Shown here: positions 32,186 through 40,449 of the stretch, piece after piece
Layout of the letters: every line of letters begins with the position of its first letter
Position numbering within the stretch: position 1 is the stretch's first letter
Source of the DNA: Lentisphaeraceae bacterium
GTDB taxonomy: Bacteria; Verrucomicrobiota; Kiritimatiellia; RFP12; DVOR01
DNA length: 63,415 bases
Reading direction: 5' to 3'
Assembly: GCA_004555175.1 (NCBI GenBank)
Contig: SFJE01000009.1
Location: 1-63,415, forward strand
Notes under the pieces: model-generated
Seen by the model: only the letters and a program-made list of their open reading frames with translations
What the model was told of the DNA's origin: nothing
The model's database searches: none
Made by a program: the position numbers and the translations under genes

Positions 32186-32983
32186 ATGAAGCAGGTGCCC
32201 ACAGACTTCCCTTCGCCGATGGCGAAGTTGCGCTGGGTGCTGAAGGCGTTGCGTGCGCCCGATGGGTGCCCGTGGGATCGCGAGCAGACCTTGGCGAGTA
32301 TTCAGCCGTGCTTGCAGGAGGAGTGCTACGAACTGCTCTCGGCGATGGTGGGCGAGGATTTGGCCAACCACCGTGAGGAGCTGGGCGATGTGCTGCTGCA
32401 GGTGCTCTTCCAGTGCGACATTCGCGAGGAACAGGGAGCCTTCACCTTCGACGAGGTGGTCGGCGAGCTCACCGATAAGCTCATCCGCCGCCACCCGCAT
32501 GTCTTTGGCGAGGTGGATGCCAAAGACACCGAGACGGTATTGCGCAACTGGGAGCGAATCAAGCAGGGCGAGCACAAGGCCCCCAAGGCCTCCGCCCTTG
32601 ATGGCGTGCCCGAGGCGCTGCCCGCGCTCCTCAAGGCTCAGCGCACCCAGCACAAGGCTGCCAAGGTCGGCTTCGATTGGCAGGATGCCGAAGGGCCGGA
32701 GGCGAAGATCGTCGAGGAGCTGGCCGAACTCAAGGCCGCCGTGGCGGCAGGGCAGCCCGAAGCCGTGGCCGATGAGTATGGCGATGTGCTCTTTTCAATG
32801 GTAAACTTGGCCCGGCACATCGGCGTGGATGCCGAGAGCGCGCTGCGCGCGGCTACAGCCAAATTCGCCAAGCGCTTCCGTGCCGTGGAGGCGCGCGTCA
32901 AGGCCGCAGGCAAGGAAATGAAGGCAATGAGCCTGAGCGAACTTGATGCGGTGTGGGACGCCGTCAAGGCCGACCAGCAGTAA
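32186..32983 (+). CDS. mazG: Nucleoside triphosphate pyrophosphohydrolase MazG
   Basis: A 265-residue double-domain MazG that hydrolyses (d)NTPs to monophosphate and pyrophosphate as a housecleaning enzyme. The first domain has LRAPDGCPWDREQTLASI and the metal-binding EEC-x(n)-EELGDVLLQVLFQ helices; the second has VVEEL-like VEELAELKAAV and DEYGDVLFSMVNLARHIG. Complete. Co-transcribed with thiC. Confidence 0.95.
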   Translation: MKQVPTDFPSPMAKLRWVLKALRAPDGCPWDREQTLASIQPCLQEECYELLSAMVGEDLANHREELGDVLLQVLFQCDIREEQGAFTFDEVVGELTDKLIRRHPHVFGEVDAKDTETVLRNWERIKQGEHKAPKASALDGVPEALPALLKAQRTQHKAAKVGFDWQDAEGPEAKIVEELAELKAAVAAGQPEAVADEYGDVLFSMVNLARHIGVDAESALRAATAKFAKRFRAVEARVKAAGKEMKAMSLSELDAVWDAVKADQQ

Positions 32984-33006
32984 GTGCAACACAATTGCGT
33001 AGTTTA

Positions 33007-33015
33007 TGCTATACT
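33007..33015 (+). promoter_or_regulatory. Extended -10 promoter of the ompA-lptF-lpxA operon
   Basis: TATGC-TATACT with TATACT at 33010-33015. A small hairpin tggccca/tgggcca (33026-33042) lies in the leader. Confidence 0.6.
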
Positions 33016-33072
33016 GCGCGCGTTTTGGCCCAGACTGGGCCATTCAGTAGACGAAAAAGGACAGACAAACGT

Positions 33073-34224
33073 ATGAAGTTGAGTTTAATGGCCGTTGGGA
33101 TGTTGGCTGCTGCCAGCATGACGATTGCTCAGGAAACCCAGACGCGCGGCCCGGTGGTGGTCGAGCGCGATGACCGCCAGGTGGCGCGGAGCGACGAAGA
33201 CGAGAATAATGGGCGCTTCTATCTCAGCCCCGGCGTGGGCGCGATGCGCGTACATCGGACGGCGAGCCCGAAGCCCGGGAGCGCGTTGCGCGGCGTGCAG
33301 CCCTATGTGATTCTGCGCTTGGGCTATGACTTTGCCGATAGCCCGTGGTCGCTCGAAGGGTTCGGCTCGATTGGCCGCGCCAAGCAGAGCGCCGGTTCGC
33401 AGCAGCGTACGATTCTGGGCGCTGGCGTTGAGGGCCTCTTCCACTTCGATCGCTATGCGAAGTTCGATCCCTTCCTGGCCGCCGGTGTGAGCTACTACGG
33501 CGCCAACTCCGCTCCCCTGTGGCAGGATAGCGAGCGCTCGCATCTCTTCGCGCAGGCCGGCGTGGGTGCCTTCTGGCACTTCTCCGAGCGCTTCTCCCTG
33601 CGTGGCGACCTGCGTTACCACGTGGGCCTGACCGATGAGTTCCTCTCCTTCACCACCGCCGATGTCAGCCTGACCTACTTCTTCGGTGACACTGGCGATT
33701 CCTCGGCGGATACGCTCCAGCCCCTGGCCGAGCCCACCGCCATTGAGCCCGGCGCGCAGGCCTACGACGATGCCTCTGCCCACAGCGATAAGCTCGTTGA
33801 TGTCACCCCCGTTGGCTCTGAGAGCACGATGCACCTGGAACTGCGCCTGCAGTATGCCAAGGACACCGCCATCATTGAGCCGACCGAGTATCCGGCGCTC
33901 GATGAGCTCGTGCGCATCATCAAGGCCGCCATCGCCGCCAACCCCGAGGTCTACGTCACCATCGACGGCCACGCTGACCAGCAGTACGGCTCGGACCACG
34001 CCTATAACCAGCGCCTCTCCGAGGACCGCGCCAAGAGCGTGCGCACCTACCTCGCCGCCAACGGCATCGCCGAGGGCAAGATGAAGGTGGCTGGTCACTC
34101 CTTCGATCAGCCCAAGGATCCCGTGAACCTGAAGGATGGCACCCCCTCCAACCGCCGCACCGAAATTGTCATCCGCGGCGTGGATGAGGCCACGCGCGAG
34201 CAGATCCGCCAGTCCCTGAAGTAA
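33073..34224 (+). CDS. OmpA-family outer membrane protein
   Basis: A 383-residue outer membrane protein: signal peptide (residues 1-19, MKLSLMAVGMLAAASMTIA), an eight-strand-type beta barrel (about 45-215, with alternating segments such as QPYVILRLGYDF and FSLRGDLRYHVG) and a C-terminal OmpA peptidoglycan-binding domain (about 255-375: VTIDGHADQQYGSDHAYNQRLS, SNRRTEIVI). Anchors the outer membrane to peptidoglycan. The frame is open further upstream, but ATG 33073 starts the signal peptide. First gene of an envelope operon with lptF/G-like, lpxA and later genes. Confidence 0.9.
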   Translation: MKLSLMAVGMLAAASMTIAQETQTRGPVVVERDDRQVARSDEDENNGRFYLSPGVGAMRVHRTASPKPGSALRGVQPYVILRLGYDFADSPWSLEGFGSIGRAKQSAGSQQRTILGAGVEGLFHFDRYAKFDPFLAAGVSYYGANSAPLWQDSERSHLFAQAGVGAFWHFSERFSLRGDLRYHVGLTDEFLSFTTADVSLTYFFGDTGDSSADTLQPLAEPTAIEPGAQAYDDASAHSDKLVDVTPVGSESTMHLELRLQYAKDTAIIEPTEYPALDELVRIIKAAIAANPEVYVTIDGHADQQYGSDHAYNQRLSEDRAKSVRTYLAANGIAEGKMKVAGHSFDQPKDPVNLKDGTPSNRRTEIVIRGVDEATREQIRQSLK

Positions 34225-34252
34225 AGTAACCCCCTTCCGAGAGCACGAAGAG

Positions 34253-35365
34253 ATGGGCACACTCCAACGCTACATTCTGCGCTCATTCCTGGTTGCGGCC
34301 GGGTTGACGGGGTTGGTGCTGACCTTCGTGCTGTCGGTGGGGTTCCTCTTCCAGGTTTTCCAGTTTGTGATGCGCGGCGCTTCGGCCGGCTTGGTGGTGC
34401 AATACTTGGCCGCCTCGTTGCCTGAGGTGCTCGGCTTTACCATTCCGCTGGCGCTGATGGTGGCCTCGCTCCTGGTTTTTGGCCGCCTCTCCACCGATAG
34501 TGAGATCGCCGCGATGAAGGCCTGTGGCATTAGCTTCTTGGCTATTATGCGCACGCCGGTGATTGTCGCCATCCTCTGCTCGGCCCTCGGATTCTACCTG
34601 CAGAACTACGCGATGCCCCGCGGCCACTACGTCCGCCGCTCCATCGCCAATCGCCTGGCCCTGGATGCCGGCGTGCAGCTCATTGAACCGGGGCGCTTCA
34701 TCGACGAAATTGACAATGTCGCCGTCTTCTGCGACCGCAAGGTGGATATGAAGGACGCCGACGGCAAGGGCTACACCCAGCTCTACAACCTGCTGGCCAT
34801 TGACCGGCGCGATGGCTTCCTGCGTGAAATCCACGCCGACCAGGCTCAGATGCGCTCGCAAGGGAGCGACTTGGTCTTTACGCTTCACCGGGCCACCATC
34901 TCCCCGCCCGAGAAGGGCATTGAAGGTGTGGTCGCCTTCGACGAATTCTCCTACGTCTGCAAGGACGTCGTCTCGCGTACCAAGAAGTATCTCAAGAAGC
35001 CTAAGGATTACGACTTCGGCGAGTTGCTCGCGGCTGAACGCGAAGCGCGCAAGACCTCCCTTTCTACCAAGAGCGAAGCCAAGTGGCGCTCCAAGCTTCT
35101 CTTCCTGCTCAATCATCGCACCGTCTGGGCGCTCTCCTCGCTCTGCTTTGTGCTCGTGGGCATCCCGCTTGGGTGCCAGACGCAGCGCAAAGATTCAGCC
35201 AAGGGCATGGCGCTGGGCGTGGGCGTGGGCATCGCCTTCTTCCTCTTTATTCTCCTCTCGGAGGCGCTCTCCGATAAGCCGGCGGCTTATCCCTGGGTGC
35301 TCGTCTGGACTCCGGTGGCCCTCTCGCTCGGCGCGGCCGCCTTCCTTATCCCCAAACATCAGTAA
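34253..35365 (+). CDS. LptF/LptG family LPS export permease
   Basis: A 370-residue YjgP/YjgQ family permease: three N-terminal membrane helices (RYILRSFLVAAGLTGLVLTF at the start), a periplasmic beta-jellyroll region (about 130-280) and three C-terminal helices. It forms the membrane part of the Lpt ABC exporter that extracts LPS from the inner membrane. The family member (F or G) cannot be settled from one sequence; the partner is outside the window. Operon with ompA and lpxA. Confidence 0.9.
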   Translation: MGTLQRYILRSFLVAAGLTGLVLTFVLSVGFLFQVFQFVMRGASAGLVVQYLAASLPEVLGFTIPLALMVASLLVFGRLSTDSEIAAMKACGISFLAIMRTPVIVAILCSALGFYLQNYAMPRGHYVRRSIANRLALDAGVQLIEPGRFIDEIDNVAVFCDRKVDMKDADGKGYTQLYNLLAIDRRDGFLREIHADQAQMRSQGSDLVFTLHRATISPPEKGIEGVVAFDEFSYVCKDVVSRTKKYLKKPKDYDFGELLAAEREARKTSLSTKSEAKWRSKLLFLLNHRTVWALSSLCFVLVGIPLGCQTQRKDSAKGMALGVGVGIAFFLFILLSEALSDKPAAYPWVLVWTPVALSLGAAAFLIPKHQ

Positions 35366-35375
35366 AGGAGCTGCT

Positions 35376-36158
35376 ATGGCCATTCATCCCCTTGCTTACG
35401 TGTGCGAAGGCGCCAAGGTCCATCCCGAGGCCGAAGTCGGCCCCTTTGCCTATATCGGCCCGGATGTCACCATCGGCCGCGGCACCAAGATCCACCACCA
35501 CGCCACCGTCGAAGGCCACACCACCCTGGGCGAAGATTGCGAAATCTTCCCGCAAGCTTGCGTGGGGATGAAGACGCAGGACCTCAAGTGGCGCCCCGGG
35601 AATGTCACCTACGTGGAGGTCGGCGACCGCACGGTCATCCGCGAATGCGCCACCATCCACTTGGGCACGATGGACGGCACCAAGACCGTCATCGGCAGCG
35701 ACTGCCTGATTATGGCCTACTGCCACATTGCCCACGGCTGCACCCTGGGCAATCACATCATTATGTCCAACAGCGTGCAAATCGCCGGCGAGTGCACCAT
35801 TGAAGACCACGCGATCATCGGCGGCACCTCGGCTCTTTTGCAGTTCACGCACGTGGGCACCTTTGCGATGGTCGGCGGCGGCACGCAACTGCGCAAGGAC
35901 GCGCCCCCCTACATGCTCACGATGGGCGTGGAGAACCTCACCGTCCGCGGCCTCAACTCCGTGGCCATCCGCCGCCACCCCGAGGCCTTCTCCCCCGAGG
36001 CCTTCAGCGCCCTCAAGGACGCCTACCAGTTCCTCTACTCCGAGGGTCAGCCGCGCGCCATCGCCCTCGAGCGCATCGCCAACGAACTGCCGCAGTGTGC
36101 GGAAATCCGCCACCTGCTCGACTTCTACGCCAACGCCTCCAAGCACGGCGTGGTCTAA
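35376..36158 (+). CDS. lpxA: UDP-N-acetylglucosamine acyltransferase
   Basis: A 260-residue left-handed beta-helix acyltransferase, first step of lipid A synthesis. Hexapeptide repeats run from residue 5 to about 185 (VGPFAYIGPDVTIGRGTKIH), with the catalytic-His segment IMAYCHIAHGCTLG, GGTSALLQFTHVG, and the C-terminal helices (ENLTVRGLNSVAIRR). Complete. Good Shine-Dalgarno (aaaggag). It confirms a lipid A-based outer membrane. Confidence 0.96.
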   Translation: MAIHPLAYVCEGAKVHPEAEVGPFAYIGPDVTIGRGTKIHHHATVEGHTTLGEDCEIFPQACVGMKTQDLKWRPGNVTYVEVGDRTVIRECATIHLGTMDGTKTVIGSDCLIMAYCHIAHGCTLGNHIIMSNSVQIAGECTIEDHAIIGGTSALLQFTHVGTFAMVGGGTQLRKDAPPYMLTMGVENLTVRGLNSVAIRRHPEAFSPEAFSALKDAYQFLYSEGQPRAIALERIANELPQCAEIRHLLDFYANASKHGVV

Positions 36159-36169
36159 GTTTTCCTGCA

Positions 36170-36589
36170 ATGTCTGGCGGCCCCACGCCCTCTTCCAATC
36201 GCCCAGGCGGCTCTCTCTCCGCCTGGCTCCTGCGCATCACCTGCCCGACCGTCGTCTTCGGCTATCTTGCCTGGCAGGCGGTGGCCTCGGCCAACTGGAA
36301 GTTTGTCCTCTGCCTGCTCGCGCTCGTGGCCACGCTGGTGGGTGGCGCCTTCGCCATCGGCCGCCTAAGCGCCCATTGCCGCGCCGCCGCCACCGAGGCT
36401 GAGCGCCAACGCCGCCTAGCCGCCGCGCTGCAACTGACCCGCCGCCTGGGCGGCGTCTTCTGCGGGATGGCCTTGGGCGTTGGCCTCTGCTACACCTTCG
36501 AGACTGGGCGCTTCTTCTCCATCGCCCTCCCGCTTCTCCTCTCCGGCTGGGGAGCTATGTTCTGGCTCTTCCGCCGCGCCTTCCGCTAA
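36170..36589 (+). CDS. Integral membrane protein of unknown function
   Basis: A 139-residue protein with four likely membrane segments (VVFGYLAWQAVA, FVLCLLALVATLVGGAFA, GGVFCGMALGVGLCY, FFSIALPLLLSGWGAMFWLF) and an Arg/Ala-rich helix between the second and third. No family recognised. It follows lpxA by 11 nt, so it is co-transcribed with envelope genes. ATG 36170 is the first plausible start after the lpxA stop; the Shine-Dalgarno is weak. Confidence 0.65.
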   Translation: MSGGPTPSSNRPGGSLSAWLLRITCPTVVFGYLAWQAVASANWKFVLCLLALVATLVGGAFAIGRLSAHCRAAATEAERQRRLAAALQLTRRLGGVFCGMALGVGLCYTFETGRFFSIALPLLLSGWGAMFWLFRRAFR

Positions 36590-36601
36590 CCCCTCTTGGA
36601 T

Positions 36602-36635
36602 CCCGGCACCTCTATGGGTGCGGGCCTTTTTTCTT
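36602..36635 (+). terminator. Terminator-like hairpin immediately upstream of der
   Basis: cccg-g-cacc (602-610 of this kilobase) pairs with ggtg-cggg (617-624), followed by ccTTTTTTcTT, and the T run touches the der ATG at 36636. It fits an intrinsic terminator of the ompA-lpxA operon or an attenuator for der. Confidence 0.65.
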
Positions 36636-38168
36636 ATGAGCGAACAAGCCATTGCCAAGCGCACGGTCGTCATCGTCGGCCGGCCCAACGTCGGAAAGTC
36701 CGCCCTCTTCAACCGCATCGCCAACCGCCGCATCGCCATCGTCCACGACCAAAGTGGCGTGACGCGCGACCGCATTGTCCGCGAGGTGGCCTGGAACGAT
36801 GAAGCCTTCCACCTCGTCGACACCGGCGGCATCCGACTCTTTGATGGCACGCGCGAAAAGAATGTTATTGAGATGGCCGTGCGCGACCAGGTGGACGTGG
36901 CGATGGCCGATGCCGCCTGCATCATCCTCGTGGTTGATGTCCTCTCCGGCCTTCAGCCGGCCGATGAAGAGGTCGCCCGCCTGGTCCACAAGAGCGGCCG
37001 TCCCTGCTTCCTAGCCATTAATAAGTGCGACCTGCCCCAGCACGAGAGCGGCGCCGGCGACTTTGCCAAGCTCGCCTTCCCCGCCTTCAAGGTCTCCGCC
37101 CAGCACAACCGCGGGATGGAGGAGCTGATGGCCGCCGTCACCAAAGCCCTCCCCCCCAAGAGCGAGGCCGAGAAGGCCGCCGACGCCAAGCCCCTGCGCG
37201 TGGCCATCGTCGGCCGCCCCAACGCCGGCAAGTCCTCCTACATCAACCGCCTTCTGCGCAGCGACCGCGTCATCGTCAGCAATGTTGCCGGCACCACGCG
37301 CGACTGCGTCGACGTCCCCTTCACCATCGGCACCGGCCCCACCGCCCGCCGCTACACCCTTGTCGACACCGCCGGGATGCGCCACGTCCACAAGATTGAC
37401 ACCTCCGTCGAGCGCTTCTCCCTCTTCCGCAGCGAGGAGGCCGTGCGCGAGTGCGATGTCGCCGTCCTGGTGATGGATGCCGAAATCGGGCCCACCACGC
37501 AAGATAAGTACATCGCCTCGATGATCCAGCGCGAGGCCAAAGCCTGCGTCATCCTCATCAACAAGTGGGACCTTGCGCGCGCCAAAGGCTTCACCGAAAC
37601 CGCTGCCATCGCCCACATGCGCGAAATGCTCCCCTACCTCCGCCACGTTCCGGTGGTCTTTATGAGCGCGCAAGAGGGCTACAACGTCCGCAACAGCATT
37701 GAAGCCATCGACCGTGTGGCCGAGCACCAACGCCGCGTCCTGCCCACCGGTGTCCTCAACCGAACCCTCTCCAACGCCCTCGCGCAAATCCAAATGCCCG
37801 GCAAGAACGGCCGCCACCTCCGCTTCCACTACGCCACGCAGACCGGTAGCAACCCGATGATCCTGCGCCTCTTCGTCAACGACGCCCGCCTCGCCACCAA
37901 GCCCTTCCAGGACTTCCTCATTCGCAATATCCGCGAGGCCTTTGACCTCGAGGGCGCCGCCATCATCCTCCAATTCCGCTCCCGCGTCAAACCTGGCGAA
38001 GGGCGCGACAAAGCCGCCCCCGATGGCGACGAGACGCCCGCCGATCCCGGCGAGACGCCCGCCGCACCGCGCCGCCCCCTCCCCCGTCGCCCCCGCCCCA
38101 CCGGGAAGCCCTCCCTCGGCCGCGGCCGCAACAACCTCACGCCCAAAGCCTTCCGGAAGCGGAAGTAA
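36636..38168 (+). CDS. der: Ribosome biogenesis GTPase Der (EngA)
   Basis: A 510-residue double GTPase for 50S subunit assembly. G domain 1: VGRPNVGKSALFNR, DTGG, NKCD; G domain 2: VGRPNAGKSSYINR, DTAGM, NKWD; then a KH-like domain (about 355-445). The last about 60 residues are an unusual Pro/Arg/Ala-rich basic tail (PRRPLPRRPRPTGKPS) beyond the normal family end. No Shine-Dalgarno: a terminator-like T run directly precedes the ATG. Confidence 0.95.
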   Translation: MSEQAIAKRTVVIVGRPNVGKSALFNRIANRRIAIVHDQSGVTRDRIVREVAWNDEAFHLVDTGGIRLFDGTREKNVIEMAVRDQVDVAMADAACIILVVDVLSGLQPADEEVARLVHKSGRPCFLAINKCDLPQHESGAGDFAKLAFPAFKVSAQHNRGMEELMAAVTKALPPKSEAEKAADAKPLRVAIVGRPNAGKSSYINRLLRSDRVIVSNVAGTTRDCVDVPFTIGTGPTARRYTLVDTAGMRHVHKIDTSVERFSLFRSEEAVRECDVAVLVMDAEIGPTTQDKYIASMIQREAKACVILINKWDLARAKGFTETAAIAHMREMLPYLRHVPVVFMSAQEGYNVRNSIEAIDRVAEHQRRVLPTGVLNRTLSNALAQIQMPGKNGRHLRFHYATQTGSNPMILRLFVNDARLATKPFQDFLIRNIREAFDLEGAAIILQFRSRVKPGEGRDKAAPDGDETPADPGETPAAPRRPLPRRPRPTGKPSLGRGRNNLTPKAFRKRK

Positions 38169-39095
38169 ATGCCCTTCCCCCTCCCGCCGGTGACCGAGGC
38201 CGAAAGCGGTCTGCGCGCCGATGCCTGGCTCGCGCGCCGCTACCCGGCCTTCCCGATGGCCACCCTCCGCCAGCTCATCGCCTCTGGCGCGCTCCTGCGC
38301 TCAGGTCATCCCTGCCCCAAAGGCGAACGCGTCCGCCCAGGCACCGCCTACACCCTCCTGCGCGAACCCGCCGCGCCCCCTACCCTCGCCCCAAACCCAG
38401 ATCTTCCCCTCTCACTCCTCCACGAGGATGACACCCTCCTCGCCGTCGATAAACCCGCCGGCCTCGACTGCCAACCCAACACCCCCGGCGAAACTGACAC
38501 CCTCGCCAACGCCCTCCTCGCCCGCTTCCCCGACCTTGCCGGCATCGGCGATGGCCCCCTCACCTGCGGCATCCTCCATCGCATCGACCGCGACACCTCC
38601 GGCCTCGTCCTCGTGGCCCGCACCCAAGCCGCCTACACCGCCCTTCGCGCCCAGTTCGCCGCCCACACCGTCGAGAAGCACTACCTTGCCCTCGCCCAAG
38701 GCACCCTCTCCGCTCCCGGTCGCCTCGAAAATCTCCTCGCCCATAACCCCCGCTGCCCCGGCCGAATGATTGATGCCACGCGCTGGCACGACGCCAAACG
38801 CCCCATGCGCGCCATCACCGACTACCGCCCCCTCCGCGCTCTCAAGCTCCACGGCACCCCCTTTACCCTCCTCGATGTCACCATCTACACCGGCGTCACC
38901 CACCAAATCCGCGCCCAACTCTCCCTCGCCGGCCACCCCCTCCTCGGCGACCAACGCTACGGCGGCCTCCAACTCCCCAACTTCCCCCGCCACTTTCTCC
39001 ACGCCGCCTCCGCCTCCTTCACGTACCCGACTACAGGCGCCCCCCTCACCCTCTCCTCTCCCCTTCCCGCCGACCTCGCCGCGTTCCTGCGCTAG
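38169..39095 (+). CDS. RluA/RluD-family pseudouridine synthase
   Basis: A 308-residue RNA pseudouridine synthase with a short N-terminal S4-like region and the catalytic domain. The catalytic Asp lies in GILHRIDRDTSGLVLVA; other landmarks are LLAVDKPAGL and the end motif GVTHQIRAQLSLAGHPLLGDQRYGG. The start ATG follows the der stop codon without a gap. Which rRNA or tRNA site it modifies is not readable. Confidence 0.92.
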   Translation: MPFPLPPVTEAESGLRADAWLARRYPAFPMATLRQLIASGALLRSGHPCPKGERVRPGTAYTLLREPAAPPTLAPNPDLPLSLLHEDDTLLAVDKPAGLDCQPNTPGETDTLANALLARFPDLAGIGDGPLTCGILHRIDRDTSGLVLVARTQAAYTALRAQFAAHTVEKHYLALAQGTLSAPGRLENLLAHNPRCPGRMIDATRWHDAKRPMRAITDYRPLRALKLHGTPFTLLDVTIYTGVTHQIRAQLSLAGHPLLGDQRYGGLQLPNFPRHFLHAASASFTYPTTGAPLTLSSPLPADLAAFLR

Positions 39096-39103
39096 GCTCC
39101 CGG

Positions 39104-39205
39104 GGGCTACGCGCCCCCGCACCCCTCGGCAGGGCTGCTCACCCTGCACCCCGGGAGCGCGGTGCGCTCCACCCCAGCCGGTGCGCCCTTCGGGCACGCC
39201 GGCTC
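39104..39205. repeat. Multi-hairpin intergenic repeat, copy B
   Basis: Hairpins in order: gggggctacgcgccccc, gcaggg-N7-ccctgc, ggagcgc-g-gtgcgctcc and gccggtg-N-cgccggc. Compared with copy A (9003-9116), the loops (gct-R-ctc, cccttcgggca) and connectors match, while stem pairs differ on both sides. Confidence 0.8.
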
Positions 39206-39324
39206 TCTGTCATCCGTCATCCGCAAGCGTTAGCGAACTCCCCACACCGCGCGGCGATGCGCTCCGCGCCTCGCCGCCCAGGCCGTTGGGGGCGGGGCCC
39301 CAAGCCCCCGCGCACCCCCCTTTT

Positions 39325-39388
39325 TCGCATCCGCCCCGGGTTCGCCTCGAGGTAGGCCCGGGTTCGCTTTGAGCCTGGGGTGGGGTGA
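39325..39388. repeat. GC-rich 22-bp repeat, inverted copy
   Basis: catccgccccgggttcgcct followed by cgaggtaggcccgggttcgc: two cccgggtt blocks 22 bp apart, the reverse complement of the array at 10229-10330, then a diverged unit ending gcctggggtggggt. It lies upstream of the GT2-ftsH promoter. Confidence 0.85.
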
Positions 39389-39440
39389 TCGCGTGCGCGC
39401 GCGTGTACCTTATATACTAGAGGGTGCTGTGATGTGGGCG

Positions 39441-39470
39441 TTCACGGGTGGGTTCGGTTTGTGCTATACT
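39441..39470 (+). promoter_or_regulatory. Promoter of the GT2-ftsH/cmk-purN-mscS operon
   Basis: TTCACG (39441-39446), 18 bp, TATACT (39465-39470) with extended TGTGC. A second TATACT-like site lies at 39412-39417. Confidence 0.55.
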
Positions 39471-39494
39471 GGGGGGCAATTGAAAGGAGGCGCT

Positions 39495-40430
39495 ATGCCG
39501 AAGATTGCCGTGTTGTTGCCGTGTTATAACGAAGCCTTGACAATTGAAAAGGTGGTCAAGGATTTCCGCAAAGAGTTGCCGGAGGCAGAGATTTGGGTCT
39601 ACGACAACAACAGCTCGGATGGGTCGGCAGAGTTGGCGTTGGCGGCGGGGGCGAAGTTGCGGCGGGTGCGCCAGCAGGGGAAGGGGCATGTGGTCCGGCG
39701 GATGTTCCAAGAGGTGGAGGCGGATATCTACGTGATGGTCGATAGCGACGACACCTATCCGGCGGATGAGGTGCACAAGTTGATTGCGCCGATTGTTGCC
39801 GGCGAGGCGGATATGGTCAATGGCGACCGCCTCTCTTCGACCTATATGACCGAGAACAAGCGCCCGGGGCACAACTTCGGCAACACGCTCGTCTGCACGC
39901 TCATTCGGGTGCTGTGGGGCGAGCGGGTGCACGATGTGATGACTGGCTACCGCGCCTTCTCGCGGCTCTTCGTGAAGAGTTGCCCGGTGTTGGCGCAGGG
40001 CTTTGAGATTGAGACGGAGATGACCCTGCACACGCTCGATAAGCGCATGAGTCTGGTGGAGGTGCCGATCCAGTATCGCGACCGCCCGGCAGGCTCCTTC
40101 TCCAAGCTCAATACGGTGCAAGATGGCATTCGCGTGCTCAAGACAATCTTCAACCTCTTCCGCTTCTATCGGCCGGAGATGTTCTTTGGCGTGATTGGGT
40201 CGGTGTTGCTTCTCGCGGCGGGGGGACTCTTTGTGCCGGTGCTGATGGAGTTCTTCCGCACGGCCCAGGTGCCGCGCCACCCAACGGTGACCTTCGCCGG
40301 CTTCCTGGCCATGGCCGGGCTCCTCTCCTATAGCGTGGGGCTCATCCTCGGCGCGTGCAAGAAGCAATCCGACCAACTCTTTGAGATTCTCGTCTCCCAG
40401 GAAAAGGGACGCGAAGTGCAGCAGCAGTAA
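39495..40430 (+). CDS. Membrane-anchored family 2 glycosyltransferase (DPM1/GtrB-like)
   Basis: A 311-residue GT2 enzyme: the GT-A domain (KIAVLLPCYNEALTIEKVV; metal site VDSDDTYP; TGYRAFSRLFVKS; EIETEMTLHTLDKR; VPIQYRDRPAGSFSKL) followed by two membrane helices (FFGVIGSVLLLAAGGLFVPVL and FAGFLAMAGLLSYSVGLILGA). This is the polyprenyl-phosphate hexose synthase type, which charges undecaprenyl phosphate with a sugar. Strong Shine-Dalgarno (aaaggaggcgct) before ATG 39495. First gene of the operon. Confidence 0.9.
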   Translation: MPKIAVLLPCYNEALTIEKVVKDFRKELPEAEIWVYDNNSSDGSAELALAAGAKLRRVRQQGKGHVVRRMFQEVEADIYVMVDSDDTYPADEVHKLIAPIVAGEADMVNGDRLSSTYMTENKRPGHNFGNTLVCTLIRVLWGERVHDVMTGYRAFSRLFVKSCPVLAQGFEIETEMTLHTLDKRMSLVEVPIQYRDRPAGSFSKLNTVQDGIRVLKTIFNLFRFYRPEMFFGVIGSVLLLAAGGLFVPVLMEFFRTAQVPRHPTVTFAGFLAMAGLLSYSVGLILGACKKQSDQLFEILVSQEKGREVQQQ

Positions 40431-40449
40431 GGCCTTAAGGAAACGATTT

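Noticed and set aside
39369..39494. Longer GT2 protein beginning at 39369
   Set aside because: The extension crosses the promoter at 39441-39470 and a GC-rich repeat; ATG 39495 has a strong Shine-Dalgarno sequence and starts the GT-A fold.
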